Of a DNA stretch of 64,000 nucleotides, positions 16,154 through 24,494 are shown piece by piece. Made by a program: the position numbers and the translations under genes. How positions within the stretch are numbered: position 1 is the first letter of the stretch; each line of letters opens with the position of its first letter. This DNA is from CAYPGJ01 sp964638515 (GTDB lineage Bacteria > Planctomycetota > Phycisphaerae > Phycisphaerales > UBA1924). The notes beneath the pieces are model-generated. The model did not search any database. It was not told the origin of the DNA and was given only the letters and a program-made list of their open reading frames with translations. The stretch is taken from contig CAZWZL010000012.1 of assembly GCA_964638515.1 (NCBI GenBank), forward strand, positions 1-64,000, in the 5' to 3' direction.

Positions 16154-19100
16154 GTGGCGGAGGGGGCGCTGCGCGCGGTTCTTGAGGATGCGGTGATGGG
16201 CGAAGTGGTGCGCGCGGTGGGGGAGGGAATGAAGCGGGTTGCGATCGTGGGTTCGTGGGGGTCGTCGGCGTCGCTCACGGCGATTGCGCTCGCGCGGGCG
16301 ACGGGGCGGATCGTGCTGCACGTCGTCGCGCATCTGGATGAGGCGGATGACACGGCGGACGAGTTGAATTCGCTCTTTGGGGAGGGGAGTGCGCTGAAGT
16401 TCCCGGCGATGGAGTCGTTGCCGGGGGAGACGCACGCGAGCGTGGAGTTGTTTGCGGAGCGGGCGCGGGTGGTGCGGGCGGCGCGGCGGGGGGAGATCAG
16501 GGCGGGGACGGTGGTGGTGGCGCCGATCCAGGCGTTGATGCAGGGCGTTCCGGAAGAGCGAGAGATTTCGAGGCGGGTGCTGCAGGTGGCGCGGGGCGAG
16601 CGGAGGGGGCTGGAGGAGGTGGTGAAGTGGTTGGATGGGGCGGGGTATGAGCGCGTCGAGGCGGTGGAGGAGGCGGGGCAGTACGCCGTGCGCGGAGGGA
16701 TTCTGGACGTGTTCGCATGCGGGGCTTCGACGGAGGTGGGGAGCGGGTCTTTGCCGGTTCGATTGGATTTTTTCGGGGATGAGGTGGAGAGCATCAGCGA
16801 GTTTGATCTGGAGTCGATGGGGTCGGGGATGAGGCTGGATGGTGTGGAGGTGGTGGGGGCCGAGGTTGAGGATGTGGTGAGGGAGGGAGAGGGGTTCTGG
16901 GAGTGCTTGTCGGGTGAAGCGCTGGTGACGGCGCACGAGTTGATGGAGGTGGTGGAGCAGGGGCGGGGGTATTACGAGCGCGTGGTGGACTCGCGGAACA
17001 TCTACGGGCCGCCGGCGGTGCTGAAGGGATTGCAGGACGGGTTCATGGGGTTTGTGGAGGTGAATCAGTTTTCGCAGGGGGCGGCGGTGCAGCGGGTGTT
17101 CGAGGCGCCGGTGCGCGGGTTGATGGAGTTTGCGAAGGGCGCGGCGGAGGCGGTGGCGGAGGTGTGCGGGCTTGCGCGGGACGGCACGGTGTTGGTGTTC
17201 TGCGAGCAGGAGGGAGAGGCCCAGCGGTTTGAGGAGTTGATGGCGGAGTTCGGGGGTGAGGATGCGGGGCGCGTGGAGCGGCGCGTGGGGTATCTGCATC
17301 GTGGGTTTGTGTGGGGCGCCCCCGGTGCGGGAATCGCGCTCGTGCCCTATCACGAGATCGTGCATCGGTACGAGACGCGGCGGCGCGTGCGGCGGCTGCG
17401 CGGCGGTCGGGCGACGGACGCGTTCTTCGACTTGCAGGAGGGGGATTACGTTGTTCATGCGGAGCATGGGATCGCGCGGTTTGCGGGGCTGAAGACGATG
17501 CGGCCTCGCGCGGTGAAGAAGGCGGGGGAGACGGACGCGGAGGAAGAGGCTCGGCGGAAGGAGGGGGGCGTTGAGGAGTACCTGACGCTGGAGTTTGCGG
17601 GGAGGACGAAGCTGCACGTGCCGGCGACGCAGATCGAGCAGGTGCAGCGGTATGTCGGCGGGTTCAAGGGCAAGCCGAAGCTGTCGACGCTGGGGGGGAA
17701 GCGCTGGAAGCAGCAGAAGGAGCAGACGGGGGAGGCGGTGAGGGATCTGGCGGGGGAGATGCTGCGGGTGCAGGCGGCGCGCGCGGCGATGCCGGGGGTG
17801 CGGTATCCGGGCGACACGGCGTGGCAGAAGGAGTTTGAGGCGGCGTTTCCGTTCGAGGAGACGGAGGATCAGCTGGCGTCGCTCGCTGAGATCAAGAAGG
17901 ACATGACGTCGACGCGGCCGATGGACCGGCTCTTGTGCGGGGATGTGGGATTCGGGAAGACGGAATTGGCGATTCGCGCGGCGTTCAAGTGCGCGGAGTT
18001 CGGGAAGCAAGTTGCGGTGCTGGCGCCGACGACGGTGCTGGTGGTGCAGCACGAGCGGACGTTCAGGTCGCGGTTGGCGGGGTTTCCGTTCCGGGTGGAG
18101 TCTGTGTCGAGGTTCAAGACGGCGAGGGAACAGAACGAGGTGCTCGCGGCGACGCGGAAGGGGCAGGTGGACATCCTGATCGGGACGCATCGGCTCCTGA
18201 GTAAGGATGTGAAGTTCGCGGACCTTGGGCTGGTGGTGATCGATGAGGAGCAGCGGTTCGGGGTGGAGCACAAGCAGGCGTTGTTATCGCTCCGCATGAC
18301 GGTGGATGTCTTGACGCTGAGCGCGACGCCGATCCCGCGGACGCTGCACATGGCGATGCTGGGGATCCGGGACATCTCGTCGCTGACGACGGCGCCGGTG
18401 GATCGAAGGGCGATCGTGACGGAGGTGATTCCGTACAACGAGAAGCGGATGGCGAGCGCGATTGCGCGGGAGCTGGCGCGGGAGGGGCAGGTGTTCGTGG
18501 TGCACAACCGGGTGCACAGCATCGAGAAGGTGGCGGACGAGGTGCGGCGGCTGGCGCCTGGGGCTCGGGTGATCGTGGGGCACGGGCAGATGGAGCCGAG
18601 GCAGCTCGAAGAGGTGATGCTGAAGTTCGTCCGGAGGGAGGCGGACGTGCTGGTGAGCACGACGATCATCGAGAGCGGGATCGATATCCCGACGGCGAAC
18701 ACGATGGTGATCACGGACTCGGATCGGTATGGGTTGGCGGACCTGCACCAGTTGCGGGGTCGGGTGGGGAGATACAAGCACCGGGCGTATTGCTACCTGT
18801 TTTTGCCGGGGGATCGGGTGGTATCTGAGACGGCGCGAAAGCGGCTGCGCGCGATCGAGGAGTTCAGCATGCTCGGGGCGGGGTTCAAGATCGCGATGCG
18901 CGATTTGGAGATTCGCGGGGCGGGGAACCTGTTGGGGGCGGAGCAGAGCGGGCACATCGCGGCCGTGGGATATGACATGTACTGCCGGCTGCTGGAGCGC
19001 GCGGTGCGTGAGCTGCGGAATGAGCGTGTGGAGGAAGCGAGCGAGACGACGGTGGAGATCGGGGTGACGGGGTCTATTCCGAAAGGCTACATCCCGAGCG

Positions 19101-19519
19101 ATTCGCGGAGGATGGAGGCGTATCGGCGGGTGGCGCGTGCGCGGACGCGTGAGGAACTGGCGAAGGTGGAGAAGGATTTGCAGGAGGCGTACGGGGAGGC
19201 GCCGCAGGCGGCGCGGAGGTTGCTGGACCTGGCGGAGGTGCGGATCGGGGCGCACGGGGTTGGCGTGTCGTCGATCGTGGTGCACGAGCAGGACGTGATC
19301 TTCCGGTGTGAGGATGCGGGGGCGCTGGAGGAGGTGATGAAGGGGGCGCGGGGGACGCTGCGTGCGGTGACGGCGCCGGGGGCGAAGGGGAACCCGAGGG
19401 CTGGGGTGGTGAAGGCGGAGGCGGAGGTGTATTACAGGCCGCCGGGCGCGTATCTGGAGCCGGGGACGTTGCTGGCGATGTTGCGGAAGAGGTTTTGGAC
19501 GTCGGAGGAGCCGAAGTGA
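16154..19519 (+). CDS. mfd: Transcription-repair coupling factor
   Basis: 1121 residues from the first in-frame GTG after the gap. If the duplicated 55-bp flanks are merged, the frame extends to an ATG at 15966 (MRAEQRKTTG), giving about 1132 residues, close to the usual 1150. Mfd removes RNA polymerase stalled at lesions and recruits UvrA. Domains in order: UvrB-like N-terminal region (to about 330), CarD-like RNA polymerase interaction domain starting at LQEGDYVVHAEHGIARF (about 426), RecG-type translocase with Walker A GDVGFGKTE (about 595-603), DEEQ box (about 696), SATPIPRTLHMAM, and TRCF C-terminal domain (about 950-1060). It is followed 62 bases later by nuoB. Confidence 0.95.
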   Translation: MAEGALRAVLEDAVMGEVVRAVGEGMKRVAIVGSWGSSASLTAIALARATGRIVLHVVAHLDEADDTADELNSLFGEGSALKFPAMESLPGETHASVELFAERARVVRAARRGEIRAGTVVVAPIQALMQGVPEEREISRRVLQVARGERRGLEEVVKWLDGAGYERVEAVEEAGQYAVRGGILDVFACGASTEVGSGSLPVRLDFFGDEVESISEFDLESMGSGMRLDGVEVVGAEVEDVVREGEGFWECLSGEALVTAHELMEVVEQGRGYYERVVDSRNIYGPPAVLKGLQDGFMGFVEVNQFSQGAAVQRVFEAPVRGLMEFAKGAAEAVAEVCGLARDGTVLVFCEQEGEAQRFEELMAEFGGEDAGRVERRVGYLHRGFVWGAPGAGIALVPYHEIVHRYETRRRVRRLRGGRATDAFFDLQEGDYVVHAEHGIARFAGLKTMRPRAVKKAGETDAEEEARRKEGGVEEYLTLEFAGRTKLHVPATQIEQVQRYVGGFKGKPKLSTLGGKRWKQQKEQTGEAVRDLAGEMLRVQAARAAMPGVRYPGDTAWQKEFEAAFPFEETEDQLASLAEIKKDMTSTRPMDRLLCGDVGFGKTELAIRAAFKCAEFGKQVAVLAPTTVLVVQHERTFRSRLAGFPFRVESVSRFKTAREQNEVLAATRKGQVDILIGTHRLLSKDVKFADLGLVVIDEEQRFGVEHKQALLSLRMTVDVLTLSATPIPRTLHMAMLGIRDISSLTTAPVDRRAIVTEVIPYNEKRMASAIARELAREGQVFVVHNRVHSIEKVADEVRRLAPGARVIVGHGQMEPRQLEEVMLKFVRREADVLVSTTIIESGIDIPTANTMVITDSDRYGLADLHQLRGRVGRYKHRAYCYLFLPGDRVVSETARKRLRAIEEFSMLGAGFKIAMRDLEIRGAGNLLGAEQSGHIAAVGYDMYCRLLERAVRELRNERVEEASETTVEIGVTGSIPKGYIPSDSRRMEAYRRVARARTREELAKVEKDLQEAYGEAPQAARRLLDLAEVRIGAHGVGVSSIVVHEQDVIFRCEDAGALEEVMKGARGTLRAVTAPGAKGNPRAGVVKAEAEVYYRPPGAYLEPGTLLAMLRKRFWTSEEPK

Positions 19520-19581
19520 GGCCGTCGGGAAGATGCCACCGCGGATAGGATGTAGGCAGCACGAGTTGATGGAGGATTTGG

Positions 19582-20151
19582 ATGGGCATCGAGAGCGCAC
19601 TGCCGGTTGACGGGTTTCTGACGACGAAGCTGCAGCGGGTGATCAACTGGTCGCGGCGGTCTTCGCTGTGGCCGATGCCGTTTGCGACGGCGTGCTGCGG
19701 GATCGAGCTGATGGCGACGGCGTCGAGCCGGTATGACCTGGCGCGGTTCGGGGCCGAGGTGATGCGGTTCAGCCCGCGCCAGAGCGATCTGCTGATCGTG
19801 GCGGGGCGGGTGGCGATCAAGACGATGCCCGTGCTGCAGCGGATTTACCAGCAGATGACGGAGCCCAAGTGGGTGATTTCGATGGGGGCGTGCGCGTCGA
19901 CGGGGGGCGTGTTCGACACGTACGCGGTGGTGCAGGGTGTGGACCAGTTCATCCCGGTGGACGTGTATGTGCCGGGGTGCCCGCCGAGGCCGGAGATGCT
20001 GATCGAGGGCGTGATGGCGATCCAGCGGATCGTGGATGAGGACAACATCCCGCCGACGATCAACGGGAAGCGGGCGCCGCTGAAGATCGCGATCCAGCCG
20101 ACGCATGAGGTGCGGCCTCAGCCGATCGGGCTGACGGTTGGGGTGAGCTGA
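19582..20151 (+). CDS. nuoB: NADH-quinone oxidoreductase subunit B
   Basis: 189 residues. The complex I subunit that holds cluster N2, the last Fe-S centre before quinone. The four ligands are in place: tandem Cys38-Cys39 in TACCGIE, Cys104 in GACAST and Cys133 in PGCPPRPE. The start at 19582 has GGAGGA 6 bases upstream. The C-terminal tail after about 150 is slightly long. No other nuo gene is nearby, whereas nuoB normally sits in nuoABCD. It may be separated from the rest of the operon in this lineage, or be a second copy. A 12-bp tandem repeat starts at the stop codon. Confidence 0.93.
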   Translation: MGIESALPVDGFLTTKLQRVINWSRRSSLWPMPFATACCGIELMATASSRYDLARFGAEVMRFSPRQSDLLIVAGRVAIKTMPVLQRIYQQMTEPKWVISMGACASTGGVFDTYAVVQGVDQFIPVDVYVPGCPPRPEMLIEGVMAIQRIVDEDNIPPTINGKRAPLKIAIQPTHEVRPQPIGLTVGVS

Positions 20152-20211
20152 CCCCCGGAACCGCCCCCGGAACCGCCCCCGGAACCGCCCCCGGAACCGC
20201 CCCCGGAACCG
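20152..20211. repeat. 12-bp minisatellite, five copies
   Basis: CCCCCGGAACCG occurs five times in perfect tandem, followed by a degenerate sixth copy (CCCCGGGAAGGG). It begins immediately after the nuoB stop. The reverse complement, read as TTCCGGGGGCGG, is nearly the same as the two 12-bp units at 10293-10316, so this motif recurs in the genome. Copy number is likely to vary between strains. Confidence 0.9.
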
Positions 20212-20324
20212 CCCCGGGAAGGGTTTGCGGGGAGCATTGCGACAGCTTGGCGAACGGAACGGGAACGCACGCGCGGGCGTGGGTGGTTTGGGTGCGCGCG
20301 TAGCATAAGGAGAGCGGGGGAGAC

Positions 20325-21083
20325 ATGAGGAGGCTGCACGTGCGTGGATGGATGCTGGCGGGCGTGATGATCGCGGCGGTGTTGACGGGGCAGGCGCCCC
20401 CGGATGCGCAGGCGGCGCAGGAGTCGGTTGAGCGGCCGGACGCGCCGGCAAGTCTTGATGAGGCGATGCAGCGCGCGGAGCGGCAGCGGGAGGAGCGGAA
20501 GGCGCACGCGCTGCAGGCGGTGGCGTCGGGGGACCCGATGCATGCGCTGCTGGCGATCGACCAGGTGCGCGACGTGCTGCCGCAGGACGCTGAGTTGCAG
20601 GAGGCGATGGAGACGCTTCGTGGGCCGGCGGTGGAGGCGGCGCTGAAGCGCGCGTGGCGCGTGGGGGAGTCGGGCAAGCCGCACGAGGCGGTGGAGATTC
20701 TGGCGCCCATCTACGTGGCGACGAAGGACGAGCGGGTGGGGGCGGCGTTGAAGGAGGCGCGGTTCTGGGCGGGGGTGGGGCATGCGGCGCGCGAGGAGCG
20801 GGGCGAACGGAGGCGCGAAGAGAATGTGGTTCGCGGGGCGGATGAGGGGGAACTGCGGCGCGTGATGGGCGAGGTGGAGCGGGTGATGGCGCGGCTGGAG
20901 CGGCTGGAGGAGAAGTTCACGTTCACGGGGCGGGCGGAGCCCGCGGTGGATGAGCTTCGGCGCGCGTTGGAGGAGATGCGGAGAGATGTGGATCGGGTGT
21001 CGGTGGAGCTGCGGCGGGAGGTGGACTCGCTGTCGCGCGAGGTGATGAGCGTTCGGCGGGAGCTGGACCGGCAACCTCGTTGA
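20325..21083 (+). CDS. Secreted protein with C-terminal coiled coil, unknown function
   Basis: 252 residues. The N-terminal signal peptide has a charged start (MRRLHVRGWM), a hydrophobic core to about 22 and a probable cleavage near AQAAQ (about 31). Residues 45-150 are helical and carry weak TPR-like spacing (EAVEILAPIYVATKDERVGAALKEARFWAG). From about 180 to the end a heptad pattern (LRRVMGEVERVMARLERLEEKF, then repeated VDRVSVELRREVDSLSREV) predicts a long coiled coil, similar in plan to YbgF/CpoB trimerisation regions, though in a different order. A purine-rich GGGGGAG precedes the ATG. I do not recognise a family. It is probably periplasmic. Confidence 0.7.
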   Translation: MRRLHVRGWMLAGVMIAAVLTGQAPPDAQAAQESVERPDAPASLDEAMQRAERQREERKAHALQAVASGDPMHALLAIDQVRDVLPQDAELQEAMETLRGPAVEAALKRAWRVGESGKPHEAVEILAPIYVATKDERVGAALKEARFWAGVGHAAREERGERRREENVVRGADEGELRRVMGEVERVMARLERLEEKFTFTGRAEPAVDELRRALEEMRRDVDRVSVELRREVDSLSREVMSVRRELDRQPR

Positions 21084-21138
21084 GCGCGGGGTGGGGGTCG
21101 CCGTTGGGTGGAGTGCTGCGCACGGGAGGATCCAGGAC

Positions 21139-21726
21139 ATGAGCACACGCGGGGCAGCGGTGGAGCGGTACACGCTCCGGCGGAAGTTCTTCAAATTGTT
21201 CGGGGCGGGGTTCCACATTGTGAATGGCGAGGGTGGGACGGTGGCGTACGGCGAGCAGAAGGCGCTGCGCCTGCGCGAGGACCTGCGCGTGTACACGGGC
21301 GAGGCTCGCACGGAGGAGCTGCTGCGGATCGGGACGACGCAGGTGATCGACTTCAGCGCGGCGTATCGGGTGACGCTGGCGACGGGGGAGACGATCGGGG
21401 AGTTTCGGCGGCGGGGGATGAAAAGCCTGGTGCGCGACACGTGGACGGTGCATGACGGGGAGGGGAGGGAAGTGGCGCGCGTGGAGGAGGATTCGGGCTG
21501 GCTCGCGTTCCTGCGTCGCGTGCACGAGGGGTTTGCCATGGTGCTGCCGCAGACGTTTCACGTGCGCGGGGGCGACGGGCGACTGCTGGTGACGTATCGC
21601 ACGCATTTCAATCCGTTTCTGTACCGGCTGGGCGTCGCGGTGCACTCGGAGGATGCGCAGATGGATGACCTGATGATCCTGGCGGGCGCGTGCCTGATCG
21701 GCGCGGTGGAGGGGCGGCAGGGGTGA
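21139..21726 (+). CDS. Scramblase/LURP-one-like protein
   Basis: 195 residues from the ATG at 21139, which has GGAGGA about 9 bases upstream. The beginning YTLRRKFFKLFGAGFHIVN resembles the tubby-like beta-barrel family (phospholipid scramblase and LURP-one-related, DUF567) found in many bacteria: two-layered strands with patterns such as LRLREDLRVY, VIDFSAAYRVTLATG and FHVRGGDGRLLVTY, and a C-terminal hydrophobic helix (MDDLMILAGACLIGAVEG) that fills the barrel. The bacterial role is unknown; lipid scrambling should not be assumed. It lies between the coiled-coil protein and the superoxide dismutase, all on the plus strand with short gaps. Confidence 0.75.
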   Translation: MSTRGAAVERYTLRRKFFKLFGAGFHIVNGEGGTVAYGEQKALRLREDLRVYTGEARTEELLRIGTTQVIDFSAAYRVTLATGETIGEFRRRGMKSLVRDTWTVHDGEGREVARVEEDSGWLAFLRRVHEGFAMVLPQTFHVRGGDGRLLVTYRTHFNPFLYRLGVAVHSEDAQMDDLMILAGACLIGAVEGRQG

Positions 21727-21777
21727 GGCGCGGGTACGCTGTGGGCTGACAAATGCGAGCCACAGAAGGAGCCGGCC

Positions 21778-22560
21778 ATGCAGGATCGAAATGCGGACAG
21801 CACGGGGATGCCTCGGCGCGAAGCGATGGCGGCGCTCGGCGCGATGGGGGCGGTGGGGCTGATGAGCGCGGCGCCGGGGCTTGCGCAGACGGGGGCGGCG
21901 CGCAAGGCGTGGCCGAGCGCGGAGCAGCTGGGGTGGGACGCGACGAAGGGTGAGTACACGCTGCCGAAGCTGGGCTACGCGTACGACGCGATGGAGCCGC
22001 ACATCGACGCGGCGACGATGGAGATCCATCACAGCAAGCATCACCAGGGGTATGTGAACGGGCTAAATCGGGCGCTGAAAGAGCTCGAGAAGATCCGGCG
22101 CGGGGAAGGGGACGCGGGGCTGATCAAGCACTGGCAGCGCGAGGCGGCGTTTCACGGGGGCGGGCATGTGAATCACACGTTGTTCTGGCTGACGATGGTT
22201 CCGCCGGCGATAGAGGCGCCGAGGAGGCCGAGCCTGGCGATGCTGGACGCGGCGGAGCGGAGTTTCGGTTCGTTCGATGGGATGCTGAAGCAGCTGGAGA
22301 TGGCGGCGAACGCGGTGGAGGGGAGCGGCTGGGCGTGGATCGGTTGGGAGGGGATGTCGGAGCGGCTGGTGGTGCTGCAGATGGAGAAGCAGCAGGACGG
22401 GTGGGTGGGGGGCGTTGTGCCGCTGGTGGGCGTGGACGTGTGGGAGCACGCGTATTACCTGCGGTACCAGAACAAACGCGGGGAGTATGTGAAGGCGTGG
22501 ATGAACCTGATCAACTGGCCGGCGGTAGATGAGTTGTTCGCGCGGGCGAGGGGGTTGTGA
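21778..22560 (+). CDS. Exported Fe/Mn superoxide dismutase
   Basis: 260 residues. Converts superoxide to O2 and H2O2. The metal ligands are His84 (MEIHHSKHH), His133 (HVNHTLFW), Asp220 and His224 (VGVDVWEHAYY). The GGGH motif before His133 is of the Mn or cambialistic type, but metal choice cannot be settled by eye. Unlike cytosolic enzymes it has an extra ~55 residues in front: twin arginines Arg13-Arg14, then a hydrophobic run AMAALGAMGAVGLMSA and an AQT cleavage-like site, which is a good Tat signal. The protein is therefore likely folded with its metal in the cytoplasm and exported. The final TGA is 14 bases from the queG stop. Confidence 0.92.
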   Translation: MQDRNADSTGMPRREAMAALGAMGAVGLMSAAPGLAQTGAARKAWPSAEQLGWDATKGEYTLPKLGYAYDAMEPHIDAATMEIHHSKHHQGYVNGLNRALKELEKIRRGEGDAGLIKHWQREAAFHGGGHVNHTLFWLTMVPPAIEAPRRPSLAMLDAAERSFGSFDGMLKQLEMAANAVEGSGWAWIGWEGMSERLVVLQMEKQQDGWVGGVVPLVGVDVWEHAYYLRYQNKRGEYVKAWMNLINWPAVDELFARARGL

Positions 22561-22574
22561 TCAGGAGTTGTTGA

Positions 22575-23549
22575 TCAAGCGCTGAGATTGTCGGCGACGA
22601 TTCTCGCGTTGCGGTGGAACATGTCGAGCTTGGCGCGTTTGAGGGCGGAGCGGCGGGTGGCCGCGGCGCGATTGTCGTCTGACCATTGCATGACATCGAG
22701 GATGGGGAGAGATTTCGTGCGCGGGGTGTAGGCGGGGTTGCGCGTTCCGACGTCGGCGTCGTCGTCGCGCGGGGAGTTGTGGGGGCAGACCTCCTGGCAG
22801 ACGTCACAGCCGAAGAGCCAGTCGCCGATGGCGGGCTTGAGGGCGGGGTCGATGGGCGAGCGGTGTTCGATGGTGAGGTAGGAGATGCAGCGGGAGGCGT
22901 CGACGGAGTGGGGGGTGATGGCGCGCGTGGGGCAGGCGTCGATGCAGCGGGTGCACGTGCCGCAGTGGTCGGTGATGGTGGTTTGCGTGCGCGGGGGCGC
23001 GAGGTCGAGGGTGGTGACGATGGCGGCGAGGAAGAGGTATGAGCCGAGGCGGGGGTGGATGAGGAGGGTGTGCTTGCCGATCCAGCCGAGGCCTGCGCGT
23101 GCGGCGTGTTCGCGTTCGAGGATGGGGGCGGTGTCGACGCAGGCGCGGAAGTGGTGGTCGGGGAACTCGGCGCGGAGTTGGTCGCAGAGGGTGTGGAGGC
23201 GTTTCTTGATGACGGTGTGGTAGTCGTCGCCTTGGGCGTAGCGGGCGATCTTGCCGAGGGGCGCGGGAGACGCGGATGATTCCGGGGGCGGGGGGTCGTT
23301 GCGCGTGGCGTACAAGTCGGCGAGAAGGATGAGGGACCGTGCGCCTGGAAGGAGCTTTCGGGGGTTAAGGCGGAGGTCAAGGTTGCGCTCGAGGTAGGAC
23401 ATCTCGGCGTGCTTGCCGTCGGCGAGCCACTGGCGGATGGAGGCTTCGTGTGAGGATGGCTCGGCGGGACACACGCCTGCGAGGGCGAAGCCGAGGGAGC
23501 GGCAGCGCTCGAGGATGGGCTCGCTGGGCGTGGGCGCGTGGGCGTTCAC
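22575..23549 (-). CDS. queG: Epoxyqueuosine reductase
   Basis: 324 residues from a GTG start. A cobalamin-dependent enzyme that reduces epoxyqueuosine to queuosine in tRNA, the last step of queuosine synthesis. Two [4Fe-4S] clusters are supported by Cys196, 199, 202 and 206 (CGTCTRCIDACP) and Cys221, 248, 251 and 255 (CDVCQEVCP). The catalytic Asp is Asp139 in RACVDTAPILER. Length fits the shorter QueG form without the HEAT-repeat extension. The start lacks a good Shine-Dalgarno; the first residues MNAHAPTPSEPILERC look natural. No other queuosine gene is in the window. Confidence 0.93.
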   Translation of the reverse strand: MNAHAPTPSEPILERCRSLGFALAGVCPAEPSSHEASIRQWLADGKHAEMSYLERNLDLRLNPRKLLPGARSLILLADLYATRNDPPPPESSASPAPLGKIARYAQGDDYHTVIKKRLHTLCDQLRAEFPDHHFRACVDTAPILEREHAARAGLGWIGKHTLLIHPRLGSYLFLAAIVTTLDLAPPRTQTTITDHCGTCTRCIDACPTRAITPHSVDASRCISYLTIEHRSPIDPALKPAIGDWLFGCDVCQEVCPHNSPRDDDADVGTRNPAYTPRTKSLPILDVMQWSDDNRAAATRRSALKRAKLDMFHRNARIVADNLSA

Positions 23550-23583
23550 GCGGGGATGCTACGGCGCGGCGCGGATTGGAGGA

Positions 23584-24453
23584 TCAGCGTGCGGCGGCGG
23601 TGAGGCGGAGGTTCGCGGGGTTGCCGGTGAGCCACTCGGTGCAACGCTGCGCGGCGGTTGGGAGCACGTCCGCGTGCGCGGCGAGTTCGGGGAGCCATGC
23701 GCGGTCCCACTCGACGATGAGCCAGCGGCAGTCGGGCGCGGAGCGGATGGCCTCGACGAACGCGCGACAGGGGAGGGAGCCCTCGCCCAGAGGGCAGGGG
23801 GTGTTGTCCTTGATGTCCTTGATGCGCGCGGTCTGGAGGTTGTAGCCGAGGATGGAGACGCCTTCTGCGGGGTCTTCGCCGGCCCGCACGGCCGGGAGTA
23901 TGGAGTAGCAGGCGGCGAGATCAGAGGAGGCGACGTCTTCGATGAGAGAGGCGATGTCGCGCGCGGTGGAAAAAGCGCCGCCGTTCTCGAGGAGGAGACG
24001 GACGCCGGTGTTGTGCGCGGCGTCGGCGGCGAGGCGGAGACGATCGACGATGCGTCGCCGGGCCTGTCGGCGGCCTCGGGCGGATTGCTCGGGGGGCTCG
24101 AATGCGAACACGCGGACGTAGGGGAGAGCGAGACGGGCGGCGAGGTCGATGATGGTCTTGGCGTAGGCGACGGGCTTGTGGTGGAGGCCGAGGACGTAGC
24201 CGAGGACGGGGGGGAGGACTGGCTCGCAGAAGTGCGCGCCGGACGCGAGGCCGACGATGCCGACGCCGGCATCGCGGAAGAGGCGGTGGACTTTTTCGGG
24301 GCTGGTGAGGCCGGGATCGCAGGCGAATTCGGCGCCGCCGGGGCCGAGGGTTCGGAGTTCGACGCCCTGGAAGCCGAAGGAGGCGGCGTCGTGCGCGACC
24401 TGTTCGAGCGTGGCGCCGGGGCAGGCGACGGTGGAGAAGGCGGTGCGTGTCAT
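23584..24453 (-). CDS. Sugar phosphate isomerase/epimerase-like TIM barrel protein
   Basis: 289 residues from the ATG at 24453. An AP-endonuclease-2 type TIM barrel (COG1082): the first strand MTRTAFSTVACPG, GFQGVELRTLG after helix 1, IVGLASGAHF, RVFAFEPP, VRLLLENGG, ARIKDIKDN and WLIVEWDRAWLPE at the eighth strand. Family enzymes use Glu, Asp and His ligands for a divalent metal; candidates are Glu in VELRT, Glu in LLENGG, Asp in IKDIKDN and Glu in VEWDRA. The actual sugar substrate is unknown. It lies 34 bases upstream of queG and 41 bases from the M28 peptidase, all on the minus strand. Confidence 0.82.
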   Translation of the reverse strand: MTRTAFSTVACPGATLEQVAHDAASFGFQGVELRTLGPGGAEFACDPGLTSPEKVHRLFRDAGVGIVGLASGAHFCEPVLPPVLGYVLGLHHKPVAYAKTIIDLAARLALPYVRVFAFEPPEQSARGRRQARRRIVDRLRLAADAAHNTGVRLLLENGGAFSTARDIASLIEDVASSDLAACYSILPAVRAGEDPAEGVSILGYNLQTARIKDIKDNTPCPLGEGSLPCRAFVEAIRSAPDCRWLIVEWDRAWLPELAAHADVLPTAAQRCTEWLTGNPANLRLTAAAR

Positions 24454-24494
24454 GGCGCGACCCAAGGTAGCGTTGCGGAGCGGAGGGCGCCGGT

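Noticed and set aside
15431..18271. Minus-strand open frame of about 950 codons spanning the second N gap
   Set aside because: It is antisense to mfd, runs through undetermined bases and is Arg/Pro/His-rich. Only the final 130 codons, the lipoprotein, are real.
20155..20451. Gly/Ser-rich minus-strand protein encoded by the 12-bp repeat
   Set aside because: Open frame is a by-product of a period divisible by three; no ribosome site or conserved sequence.
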